From: Streptomyces sp. AP-93
GTDB taxonomy: Bacteria > Actinomycetota > Actinomycetes > Streptomycetales > Streptomycetaceae
Length of the DNA stretch: 64,000 nucleotides
Direction of reading: 5' to 3'
NCBI RefSeq assembly: GCF_022808175.1
Contig: NZ_JALGBX010000032.1
Location: 28,907 to 92,906, forward strand
This document shows, piece by piece, positions 26,207-33,510 of the stretch. A program made the translations under genes and the position numbers. The first letter of the stretch is position 1. The number at the start of each line of letters is the position of its first letter. The notes below the pieces were generated by a model that saw only the letters and a list, made by a program, of their open reading frames with translations, had not been told where the DNA came from and did no database searches.

Positions 26207-26686
26207 TCAGTCCCGGGCCACGCCCTCCCGCCAGATCACGGTGACGGGCTTCCCGAGCGCGCGGGCGTAGGCGACGATCTCGGCGGTGCCGCCGTGCCCG
26301 CGGGCGGGCAGGCCGTCCCAGACGGCGACGAGCCGGTCGCAGGAATCGGCGATGTAGGTGCCGGCCGCGTAGTAGGCCTCGTCGGTGGAGCGCGCGAAGT
26401 CCATCCGGACCTCCTGGGCGGCCCGGCGCTTGAGCCCCAGGTACCGGTCCAGCGATCCGGTGTCCTCGAAGCCCTCCTCGTAGTCCCCGCTGGGGATGAC
26501 CACGGTGAGGTCCGCGCCGTATTCCAGCGCGATGGCGGCGAAGAGCTGGTCCGCTCCCTCGGCGAGGCTGGAGAAGGCCTCCAACGGCCCCTCGTGGCCC
26601 CCCAGTACGGCCCGCAGTCCCTCCTCCACATGGCCGAGCAGCTCGTCCGGAATCGACCGGTGCCCGGTCACGCCGATTCGCTTCAT
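26207..26686 (-). CDS. SLOG-like (TIR/SLOG, Rossmann) nucleotide-sensor-type protein
   Basis: 159 residues. MKRIGVTGHRSIPDEL, then EAFSSLAEGADQLFAAIAL, VVIPSGDYEEGF and a late GGTAEIVAYARALGKPVTVIW match the SLOG superfamily (ligand-binding Rossmann fold near DprA/LOG proteins). SLOG proteins are predicted to bind or make nucleotide signals and are paired in genomes with SLATT membrane effectors. Here a SLATT-like gene lies 37 bases away in convergent orientation. ATG 26686 starts exactly at the first strand; longer starts upstream add non-coding-looking residues. No catalytic claim can be made from the sequence. Confidence 0.7.
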   Translation of the reverse strand: MKRIGVTGHRSIPDELLGHVEEGLRAVLGGHEGPLEAFSSLAEGADQLFAAIALEYGADLTVVIPSGDYEEGFEDTGSLDRYLGLKRRAAQEVRMDFARSTDEAYYAAGTYIADSCDRLVAVWDGLPARGHGGTAEIVAYARALGKPVTVIWREGVARD

Positions 26687-26718
26687 GCGGAAACCCGCTC
26701 CCCCCGTGGACACGAACG

Positions 26719-26757
26719 CCCTGGACATCCTCCCAGAAGGCGGGAGGACGTCCAGGG
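26719..26757. repeat. Long hairpin upstream of the TnpB-like gene
   Basis: Inverted repeat of 16-bp arms with one mismatch: CCCTGGAC-A-TCCTCCC, a 7-base loop, then GGGAGGA-C-GTCCAGGG. It lies between the SLOG start (26686) and the TnpB-like start (26845). It may mark the left end of the TnpB element, or be a terminator acting on neither gene obviously. Confidence 0.6.
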
Positions 26758-26844
26758 GTGCGGCGGGGGGGCACGGGTCCGGCCCAGTGGGCAGGGCCGC
26801 AGGCTAATGACGTTGGCCAGCCCGACCATGGGCAGGTGTCGGTG

Positions 26845-28770
26845 ATGGTGCTGCCGCTGGCCGTCACCGACCCCGGCGTCCTTACCCGGCTGGAGAACCT
26901 GTTCGGGGCAATGTGGTCGATCAAGCGCGCCGCCCAACGCGACGCCCGCGCCAAGGTCGATGCCTACTGGACCGCGAGGCGCGAGCGGGACGAGCACGGG
27001 GCGAAGGCCGTACGGCAGCGCCTCGGCCTGTCCCGTGAGGCCCTGGAAAGGTGCACCTACAAGCATCTCGAAGCCTCCGGGCACTTGAAGCATCACGCCT
27101 CGAAGGCCCTGGCCATGCACATGGCCGATGAGGTGTGGAACGGCGTCCAGCGCCACCTGTTCCCCGACACCACCGGCCACCGCTTCGGCCGCCCCAAGAC
27201 GGGCCGCTGGCACGACTTCACCCGTATCCCCGGCCGCGCACGCTCCCACACCGCCGGACGCAAGTGGGAGACCTTCCGTCTCGTCGGCAGCCTCCACGGC
27301 CACACCATCGCCTACACCCGCGGCGGACGGCACACCCTGATGCAGCCGCGCCGGATGCCAGTGCCGGCGGAACCGTCCGGCACCGTGCCCACGGGCAAGA
27401 CCACCACGTCGGGGAAGCCGGGCACGCGGAAGACGACATGGTGGGACCACAGAGGCCCGCTCTCTGTGGTGTTCGCAGGCGGCCCCGACTCCGGCCCAAA
27501 TGACCTCGTACTCCCGGTGCGCGTCCCGCAGCAGCCCGGCCAGTGGGCACGTGTCGAACGCTTCCTCGCCAACCCCGACAGCTGGCACAAGGTCGATCTC
27601 GTACGCCGCCGCAAAGCCGCTACGCCGGGTGGCTGGGTGTACGAAGCTCACCTGATGATCCTCGGCCCCGGCTACACCGCACCAGCCGTACGGGCCATGC
27701 GCGAGCAGGCCGCCGCGCTGGGCCGGATCGGCGGTGTGGACGGCAACGTTTCCAACGTCTCCGTCGCCTCCTTCCCGGCCAGTCTTGACCCCGCCGACGG
27801 CGCCCCGGCCTCCACCGAGATCACGCTCACCCCTGGGGAACGAGCGCTGCTGGAGCGGGAAGCGAAGAAGCGGCGCGGTCGTGCGCGGGCTTTGGAGCGC
27901 TCCCGCCGGGCAACGAACACCGCGCAGTACGGCCTGTCGAAGAACCAGGTCCGCCGCGCAGAGCGCCGGGCCGCCAAGGGCCTGGAACCCAAGGTCGCCA
28001 GTATGCCCGGCGGTGCTCGTGTCGCTCGTGTCGATGGGGTGCCCAAGCAGGCGTTCCGCCGAGACCGGCTGTCGGTGAACTACCGGGAGCAGCGCGCCCG
28101 CCAGGCCGAACACGCCGCCTCGATGGCGGAGCACCGCCGCCACCGCGCCCGCCAGATCGCCAGGCAGATCATCGCCGCGCACGGCCCCGTGCTCGTGGTC
28201 GAAGACTGCGACATCCGCACCTGGCACCGGCTGTGGGGCAAGCGCCTCTCCCAGACCACCCCCGGCCTGCTCATCGCCGCCCTTGACCGTGAGTGCCAGG
28301 CTGCGGGCGGCCGACTCGTGAGGGCCTCCACCTGGTCCACCGCTCTGTCGCAGCACTGCCTGTGCGGCAAGCGTGTGTCCAAGACCCTGCGGGACCGAGA
28401 GCACAAGTGCACCGCCTGCGGACTCGCCGGAAAGCGAGACCTCGTGTCCGCCGCGCTGGCCGCGTTCGTCCGCTTCACCAACGTGGACGACCCCAAGACC
28501 GCGTACCTGGACACCACCGCGTCCCGGAACGCACAGATCACCTTCGCAGAAGGGCTGGAAGAAGCCCTGCGGGAGTCAACCGCACCGAACCAGACCACCG
28601 TTCACGGTGCTGGTCATGCGGCAGTCCCACGGCAACGCCGTGGGACCTCTGCTCCCCGAACCGCCGGACAGCGGTCCCGAGCGACCCCGGATGAGCCACG
28701 CCCTGTGCGTGACCACGCCGGAAAGCCCGGACACCGCCCCGGCCGCAACCCGCAGCTCACCCACTGGTGA
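26845..28770 (+). CDS. Stand-alone TnpB/IS1341-type RuvC nuclease-family protein
   Basis: 641 residues, much longer than ordinary TnpB. RuvC-like residues are present: Asp in GGVDGNVSNVSVASF, Glu in VLVVEDCDIRTW and Asp in GKRDLVSAALAAF. A zinc-ribbon set (HCLCG, then HKCTACG) lies before the last. The N-terminus (LENLFGAMWSIKRAAQRDAR) is helical and basic. No tnpA lies nearby. ATG 26845 has AGGTG six bases upstream; GTG 26836 is possible. The last 65 or so codons run through the structured right end (28571-28789), giving a low-complexity RPR-rich tail. Whether it is an active guided nuclease cannot be told, but the catalytic triad is intact. Confidence 0.82.
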   Translation: MVLPLAVTDPGVLTRLENLFGAMWSIKRAAQRDARAKVDAYWTARRERDEHGAKAVRQRLGLSREALERCTYKHLEASGHLKHHASKALAMHMADEVWNGVQRHLFPDTTGHRFGRPKTGRWHDFTRIPGRARSHTAGRKWETFRLVGSLHGHTIAYTRGGRHTLMQPRRMPVPAEPSGTVPTGKTTTSGKPGTRKTTWWDHRGPLSVVFAGGPDSGPNDLVLPVRVPQQPGQWARVERFLANPDSWHKVDLVRRRKAATPGGWVYEAHLMILGPGYTAPAVRAMREQAAALGRIGGVDGNVSNVSVASFPASLDPADGAPASTEITLTPGERALLEREAKKRRGRARALERSRRATNTAQYGLSKNQVRRAERRAAKGLEPKVASMPGGARVARVDGVPKQAFRRDRLSVNYREQRARQAEHAASMAEHRRHRARQIARQIIAAHGPVLVVEDCDIRTWHRLWGKRLSQTTPGLLIAALDRECQAAGGRLVRASTWSTALSQHCLCGKRVSKTLRDREHKCTACGLAGKRDLVSAALAAFVRFTNVDDPKTAYLDTTASRNAQITFAEGLEEALRESTAPNQTTVHGAGHAAVPRQRRGTSAPRTAGQRSRATPDEPRPVRDHAGKPGHRPGRNPQLTHW

Positions 28771-28789
28771 ACTGCGGGTCAAGTCTTAG
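28571..28789 (+). ncRNA. Right end of the TnpB-like element; probable omega-RNA/reRNA scaffold
   Basis: Three hairpins lie in series. 28593-28615 has GACC/GGTC outer and ACCG/CGGT inner pairs. 28624-28646 has a 10-bp stem GTCCCACGGC/GCCGTGGGAC. 28748-28779 has ACCCGCAG/CTGCGGGT with an inner TCACC/GGTGA. It ends in TCAAGTCTTAG. The relic at 16344-16553 has hairpins in the same order with different bases. TnpB proteins use an RNA from this location, with the guide taken from DNA beyond the border, here antisense to the protease gene end. Confidence 0.62.
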
Positions 28790-29661
28790 TACACGCTCAC
28801 GCCGTACGCGTTGAGCGCCTCGACGACGGGCTGGAAGAACGTGGTGCCGCCCGAGGAGCAGTTGCCGCTGCCGCCGGAGGTGAGGCCGACCGCGCGGGTG
28901 CCCGAGTAGAGCGGGCCGCCGCTGTCGCCGGGCTCGGCGCAGACGTTGGTCCGGATCATGCCGTAGACGACGTCGCCGCCGCCGTAGTTCACGGTGGCGT
29001 TGAGCCCGGTCACCGAGCCGCTGTGGGTGCCGGTGGTGGAGCCGCGGCGGGTGACCGACATGCCGGTGGTGGCGTTGACGGCGCTGGTGATGTCCTGGCT
29101 GCCGACGGTGCCGGGGTGGGCGAGGGAGGCGTTGTCGTAGCGGATGAGTCCGTAGTCGTTGTTCGGGAAGCTGGAGCCCACCGTCGGGCCGATGGCGGTG
29201 GTGCGGGCGGAGTTGGTCCACCAGGTGCCCGCGCCGTCGGTGCAGTGGCCGGCGGTGAGGACGTAGTAGGTGCTTCCGCTGCGCACGTTGAAGCCGACCG
29301 AACAGCGCCAGCTGGTGGCGTACTTCGCGTCTCCGCCGCTGAGCAGCTTCGCCAGCTTGCCGGGGGTGCGCTCGATGCGCAGGGCGGCCGCGTTCGCCCC
29401 GGCCTCCTTACGGATCCTGGCGATGGCGGCCGCCGAGACGGTGGAGTCGGCGGTGACCACGAGGGTGCCGGTGGCGGGGTCGGTGTGCCAGGCGGTGCCG
29501 GCGACGTCGGCGCGCAGGACCGAGGCGCCGGCGGAGGCGAGCCGGTCGGCGCTGAACCCGCCGTCGGCGTGCGCGGCCGTGGGGGCCGCGAGGGCGGCCA
29601 CGGCGGCCATGCCGGTGGCCACGGCGAAGAGCCGGGAACGGATGATGCTCTTGATCGTCAC
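28786..29661 (-). CDS. Secreted S1-family serine protease, streptogrisin-like (copy 1)
   Basis: 291 residues. A signal peptide (IRSRLFAVATGMAAVAALAA) and an alpha-lytic-type propeptide (VLRADVAGTAW to ERTPGKLAKLL) precede a chymotrypsin-fold domain. The triad is visible: His in LTAGHCTD, Asp in NNDYGLIRY, Ser in EPGDSGGPL. GTG 29661 follows GGGAGGAC. The mature enzyme is extracellular and should cleave after bulky residues, as streptogrisins do. It is a close duplicate of the gene at 30270. Its stop codon (TTA on the plus strand, 28786-28788) coincides with the border of the TnpB-type element, so the element abuts the last codon and has displaced the gene's terminator. Confidence 0.92.
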   Translation of the reverse strand: MTIKSIIRSRLFAVATGMAAVAALAAPTAAHADGGFSADRLASAGASVLRADVAGTAWHTDPATGTLVVTADSTVSAAAIARIRKEAGANAAALRIERTPGKLAKLLSGGDAKYATSWRCSVGFNVRSGSTYYVLTAGHCTDGAGTWWTNSARTTAIGPTVGSSFPNNDYGLIRYDNASLAHPGTVGSQDITSAVNATTGMSVTRRGSTTGTHSGSVTGLNATVNYGGGDVVYGMIRTNVCAEPGDSGGPLYSGTRAVGLTSGGSGNCSSGGTTFFQPVVEALNAYGVSVY

Positions 29662-29761
29662 TTGTCGTCCTCCCGAGTGGGGGTCGGAGGCCCGGCGGGG
29701 TGGGGTGGTGCCGGAGCCCGTGGAGGGCGGCCGGGGGCGCGGCGGACGGGATGCCGCTCGA

Positions 29762-29775
29762 CGTGCCCCTGACAA
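29762..29775 (-). promoter_or_regulatory. Conserved promoter-like motif upstream of protease copy 1
   Basis: TTGTCAGGGGCACG on the minus strand, about 100 bases before the protease start. The same 14 bases occur at the equivalent place upstream of copy 2 (31251-31264), while the surrounding bases have diverged. TTGTCA resembles a -35 box. Confidence 0.45.
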
Positions 29776-29808
29776 GCCCCGAGAGACGCTGACGGGAGTC
29801 TCCTGGTG

Positions 29809-30129
29809 TCAGATACCGCTAGCAAGGGCGCCTTTCAGCCGCCTCTCGCCCGCCGCGATCTCGAAGGGCAGGGTGTTGCCGGGCGGCGGGAAGGGGCAGA
29901 CGAAGTGGTCCGCGAAGGCGCACGGCGGGAGCTGGACCCCGTTGAGGTCCACGGTGACGGAGCCGTCGGCGGCCGGCCAGCGCCCCGGAACGGCCGGAAT
30001 TCGACCTTCCGGGTAGTCGGCGAGCCAGAGGGTACCGGTCAGCGCGAGCGGCCCGTAGGGGGCGGACACGGTGGCCACCCGATGCTCGTGCCATTGCTTC
30101 CAGGCCGTGGCCGGATCTTCTGCGCTCAT
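29809..30129 (-). pseudogene. DUF1684-like gene with large internal deletion
   Basis: 106 residues. The start (WKQWHEHRVATVSAPYGPLA, then WLADYPEGRIPAVPGRW) is the normal N-terminus of DUF1684 proteins. The end (LPPCAFADHFVCPFPPPGN, then LPFEIAAGERRL) is their normal C-terminus. Family members are about 250 residues, so some 140-150 residues between PGRW and ADGSVTVDLN are missing, joined in frame. It could be a decayed gene or a shortened protein that still folds. ATG 30129 was chosen. It lies between the two protease copies on the same strand, after the copy 2 terminator, and would need its own promoter. Confidence 0.6.
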
Positions 30130-30212
30130 GCCGCTCAACCCTTCCACACCGGCCCGGCCCGAAACCAGAAGGCTCACGAAGCACCACGAACGCACGCACA
30201 CCCGGACGCACA

Positions 30213-30243
30213 GGACCTCCCCCCGGCGAGCGGGGGGAGGTCC
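30213..30243. terminator. Terminator downstream of protease copy 2
   Basis: Perfect 12-bp stem (GGACCTCCCCCC / GGGGGGAGGTCC) with a 7-base loop, 26 bases past the stop of the protease at 30270. Copy 1 lacks this structure because the TnpB element abuts its stop. Confidence 0.82.
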
Positions 30244-30269
30244 AAGGGTGAAGCGGTGTGCGTGTGGGT

Positions 30270-31154
30270 TTAGTAGACGCTCACGCCATAGCGGCTGAGG
30301 GCTTCCTTGACGGGCTGGAAGTAGGTGGTCCCGCCCGTGGTGCAGTTGCCGTTGCCACCGGAGGTGAGACCGAGGGCGCGGGTGCCCGAGTAGAGCGGGC
30401 CGCCGCTGTCGCCGGGCTCGGCGCAGATGTTGGTCCGGATCAGACCGTAGACGACCTCACCGCCACCGTAGTTCACGGTGTAGTTCAGGCCGGTCACCTT
30501 GCCGCTGTGGGTACCGGTGGTGTTGCCGCGCCGCTTGGCGGACATGCCGACGGTGGCGCTGGCGGCGCTGCTGATGTTCTGGCTGCCGACGACGCCGGGG
30601 TGCGAGAGGTTCTTGTTGTCGTAACGGATCAGACCGTAGTCGTTGACCGGGAAGCTGGAGCCCCGCTTCGGGCCGATCCAGGTGGTCCGCGACGAGTTGG
30701 CGTACCAGTTGGTGCTGCCCTCGGTGCAGTGGCCCGCGGTCAGGGCGTAGTACGTGCTGCCCTTGCGCACGTTGAAGCCGAGCGAGCAGCGCCACTGCGA
30801 GGTCCAGATGCCGTCGCCACCGTCGAGCAGCTTCGACAGCTTGCCGTGGGTCCGCTCGACGCGCACCGCCGAGGCGTTCGCCCCGGCCTCCTTCTTGATC
30901 TTCTCTATGTTCGCGTCCGAGACGGTGGAGTCCGCGGTGACCACGAGGGTCCCCGTGGCCGGGTCCGTGCCCCAGGCGGTGCCGGCGACGTCGGCCCGCA
31001 GGAGCGAGGCCTCCACCGCGGCGAGGCGCTCGGCGTTGACGCTGCCGCCGCTCGGGGCCTCGGACGCCGACGCGGGAACCGCGATGGTGGCCACGGCGGT
31101 CAGACCGGCGGCCACGGCGAGGAGCCGGGAACGGAAGTTGCGCTTGATCGTCAC
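30270..31154 (-). CDS. Secreted S1-family serine protease, streptogrisin-like (copy 2)
   Basis: 294 residues, closely similar to copy 1 over its whole length. The signal peptide is FRSRLLAVAAGLTAVATIAV, the propeptide contains LLRADVAGTAWGTDPATGTL, and the triad is in LTAGHCTE (His), VNDYGLIRY (Asp) and EPGDSGGPL (Ser). GTG 31154 follows GGGAGGAC, as in copy 1. The two arose by tandem duplication. Copy 2 keeps its own terminator (30213-30243). Expected to be a self-processing exported protease. Active-site surroundings differ between copies (GLIRTNICAEP against GMIRTNVCAEP), so specificity may be much the same. Confidence 0.92.
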   Translation of the reverse strand: MTIKRNFRSRLLAVAAGLTAVATIAVPASASEAPSGGSVNAERLAAVEASLLRADVAGTAWGTDPATGTLVVTADSTVSDANIEKIKKEAGANASAVRVERTHGKLSKLLDGGDGIWTSQWRCSLGFNVRKGSTYYALTAGHCTEGSTNWYANSSRTTWIGPKRGSSFPVNDYGLIRYDNKNLSHPGVVGSQNISSAASATVGMSAKRRGNTTGTHSGKVTGLNYTVNYGGGEVVYGLIRTNICAEPGDSGGPLYSGTRALGLTSGGNGNCTTGGTTYFQPVKEALSRYGVSVY

Positions 31155-31540
31155 TTATTGTCCTCCCGAAGGGAATCGAAGCCCGGCGCAGGTGCGGTGC
31201 CCGAGCTTGTTCAGTCACCAGGAACCACGGCCGACAAGATCGTCGTTCGCCGTGCCCCTGACAAACCCCGTAAATGCTATCGAAGGATTTCTGCCGCCAG
31301 ACACGCGGGGCAAGGGCAATTTCCAGCCACTGTCCGCTCATGGTCGACCGGCCCGGCCGACGCACTCCCTTGCCGCAGCCCAGGCCGTGCCGTCACCCGT
31401 TGTGCACCGATTCCCGGAACGGCCGGAAATCGCCCTGCCGGATCGTCGGTGCGAAGGGTCGGGCCAAGCCCGGACCAACCCGGTAACAACCCGGAACCAA
31501 GCCGCGGCCGAGCCGGAGCCGAAGCGGAGCCCGCACGTCC
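31155..31540. other. Intergenic region; protease promoter and imperfect AACCCGG repeats
   Basis: No gene seen. It contains the conserved TTGTCAGGGGCACG motif (minus strand, 31251-31264) shared with protease copy 1. Near 31470-31500 there are loose repeats of ACCAACCCGG/ACAACCCGGAACC. These lie next to the 3' end of the DUF5685 gene, which has no clear terminator. Confidence 0.5.
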
Positions 31541-32707
31541 TCAGCAGCCGTCGCAGGGACAGCAGCAGCAGTCGCCGCAGCCGCAGTCACCGTTGCAGTT
31601 CGGACCGCAGTCGCAGTTGCCGCACCACGCGTCCTTCTTCTTGCGGGACCACGGACCCTCGTGGTCCGTGCAGCATAGCTGGCAGGTACAGAACATCCCG
31701 ATGGCCACCGCACAGCCCGCCAGCAGGCCGCGACGCGGCTTGAGCGGGGGCGGCGGCGGCGGGCCGAAGTCCACCGGGGGCGGGCCGAAGGAGCCCTCGG
31801 GGGCCTGGAAGGAGCCCCCGGGCGCCGGGTCCGTCGCCGTGTGGGCGCAGCCCGCCGTCCCGAAGGCCCGGTCCACCGAGGTGCGCAGCTCGTGCACGAG
31901 CAGCCGGTGGGCGAGCCCCGCGTCGGCGAACTCCACCTCCCGCAGCGCCAGCCGGATGCCCCGCAGGGCGTCGTCGCACAGCCTGCGGGCCTCGGTCCGG
32001 GGGGTCCCGGTGGCGGTCAGCGGGTTCCAGGCACCCGCCGCCGCGTCCGCCGCCTGATCCTCGACGGCGTCCAGCAGGTGCGCGAGCCGCCCGAAGTAGC
32101 GTCCCGCCTCGGCGAGCGCGGGAGCGTTGCCTGGCCGCCCGGCGAGGGTCGCGGTATGGGCGAAGGCGGCGGCCGTGGCGGTCTCGGTCGGCTCGGTCAC
32201 CGACAGCACCGGCGTGCCGGCTCCGGCCAGGGTCTCGATGCCCGCCTGCCGGTCCACGGCGTCGACGAGCACGGCCGTGTCGAAACCGAGCGAGGCCCCG
32301 GTACGGGCACCCGCCCGGTCCCAGCCCCGGGCCACCCGGCGCGCCGCGAGGGCGATCGGCGCGCGGGCCAACAGGCCGTCCCGGTCGGCCACGTGGTCGC
32401 GCACCTTCGCGGAGGCCAGGACGAGCGAGACAGCGGCCGCGAGCCGCGCCCCCTCGCCGTTGGCCACGGCGGCGGTGCGCATCCCGCGCAGTGGACAGGG
32501 CCCGGCAGTGCGCCGGGAGCCGGGGGCGGGTCCGGACTGAGCCTCCGTCAGGACGGAGACGAGCAGCCCGTCGTAGTTGGTCACGATCCTCGCGAACTGG
32601 CCGTGGTCCCCCCGAAGTGCCAGGCACAGCCCGCAGAGATGGGCCATCCACTCCGTCTTGAACCGTTCCCCGAGGCGGTGCGTGCAGGGTCTGACAATGC
32701 CGAACAA
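31541..32707 (-). CDS. DUF5685-family protein with C-terminal Cys-rich tail
   Basis: 388 residues. FGIVRPCTHRLGERFKTEWM, then AHLCGLCLALRGDHGQFARI is the DUF5685 start, with three early Cys that could bind metal. A Pro-rich linker (FGPPPVDFGPPPPPPLKPRR) leads to one hydrophobic segment (LLAGCAVAIGMFCTCQLCC) and a tail with about 14 Cys in the last 27 residues. TTG 32707 has GGGGGA at good distance and matches the family start; ATG 32728 upstream has no ribosome site. Function unknown. The Cys-rich tail suggests metal or iron-sulfur binding beside the membrane. Confidence 0.75.
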   Translation of the reverse strand: MFGIVRPCTHRLGERFKTEWMAHLCGLCLALRGDHGQFARIVTNYDGLLVSVLTEAQSGPAPGSRRTAGPCPLRGMRTAAVANGEGARLAAAVSLVLASAKVRDHVADRDGLLARAPIALAARRVARGWDRAGARTGASLGFDTAVLVDAVDRQAGIETLAGAGTPVLSVTEPTETATAAAFAHTATLAGRPGNAPALAEAGRYFGRLAHLLDAVEDQAADAAAGAWNPLTATGTPRTEARRLCDDALRGIRLALREVEFADAGLAHRLLVHELRTSVDRAFGTAGCAHTATDPAPGGSFQAPEGSFGPPPVDFGPPPPPPLKPRRGLLAGCAVAIGMFCTCQLCCTDHEGPWSRKKKDAWCGNCDCGPNCNGDCGCGDCCCCPCDGC

Positions 32708-32991
32708 AACGATTCCCCCGTGTGTCATACGTGTGCTCGACGGGCATCGTAGCGAGACCGTCCGTCACCCGTACGTCCCCATCGCTCACCCGTACGGCCG
32801 CACTGGTCGTATTTTCACTCAGTCAGCAGCGGTACCCGCTGGGATCCTTGACCGTGCAACGGATGTTCTGCACCAGTACCGTCACGAAACCCCTGCGCGG
32901 CGACTATCCACTTGGCGCGTTGTCAGCATCATGGACGACGATAGGGACGCGGAAGAGAAGACAGAACTGACCGCGATGAAAGGAGGCGTCC

Positions 32992-33444
32992 ATGGGTTCG
33001 GTGCGCAAGGCGAGTGCCTGGCTGGGTCTCGTAGAGGACAGCGACGACGAGCGTTACTACGACGACGACTACGCGGAGGCCCCGCAGGGGGGTTCGGTGG
33101 TCGGCCCCGGCGAGCAGTGGGTCACGGACCCGCGCGTCAAGGTGGCGTCGGAGTCCGCCGTCGATCAGGGCCGGCGCATCGCGACGGTCACCCCGGACGG
33201 TTTCCGCGACGCCCGCGGCATCGGTGAGCTGTTCCGCGACGGTGTCCCGGTCATCGTGAACCTGTCCTCGATGGACCCGGGCGACGCGAAGCGCGTGGTC
33301 GACTTCGCGGCCGGTCTGACCTTCGGTCTGCGCGGCTCGATCGAGCGGGTGGCGACCAGGGTCTTCCTGCTGACCCCGGCCGACACCCAGATCGTGAGCG
33401 GCGAACCCGGCGGCCGCTCGCGCGACTTCTTCAACCAGAGCTGA
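32992..33444 (+). CDS. SepF-family cell division protein
   Basis: 150 residues. The N-terminal amphipathic segment (MGSVRKASAWLGLVED), the acidic linker DSDDERYYDDDY and the DUF552/SepF core (RIATVTPDGFRDARGIGELF, VPVIVNLSSMDPGDAKRVVD) are complete. SepF binds FtsZ and tethers it to the membrane through the N-terminal helix. Streptomyces have one main SepF in the division cluster plus SepF-like paralogues. This gene is outside the dcw cluster, so it is most likely one of those paralogues. ATG 32992 has a very strong AAAGGAGG site. Confidence 0.85.
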   Translation: MGSVRKASAWLGLVEDSDDERYYDDDYAEAPQGGSVVGPGEQWVTDPRVKVASESAVDQGRRIATVTPDGFRDARGIGELFRDGVPVIVNLSSMDPGDAKRVVDFAAGLTFGLRGSIERVATRVFLLTPADTQIVSGEPGGRSRDFFNQS

Positions 33445-33510
33445 GCAAGGCCCTCACCGGCCGCCTCCGGTTCCTTCCGGCCCTCCCGGCATCCTGTGGC
33501 CGCACCCGGC

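Noticed and set aside
27690..28400. CRISPR-like reading of repeats around the TnpB gene
   Set aside because: No regularly spaced direct repeats with unique spacers anywhere in the window.
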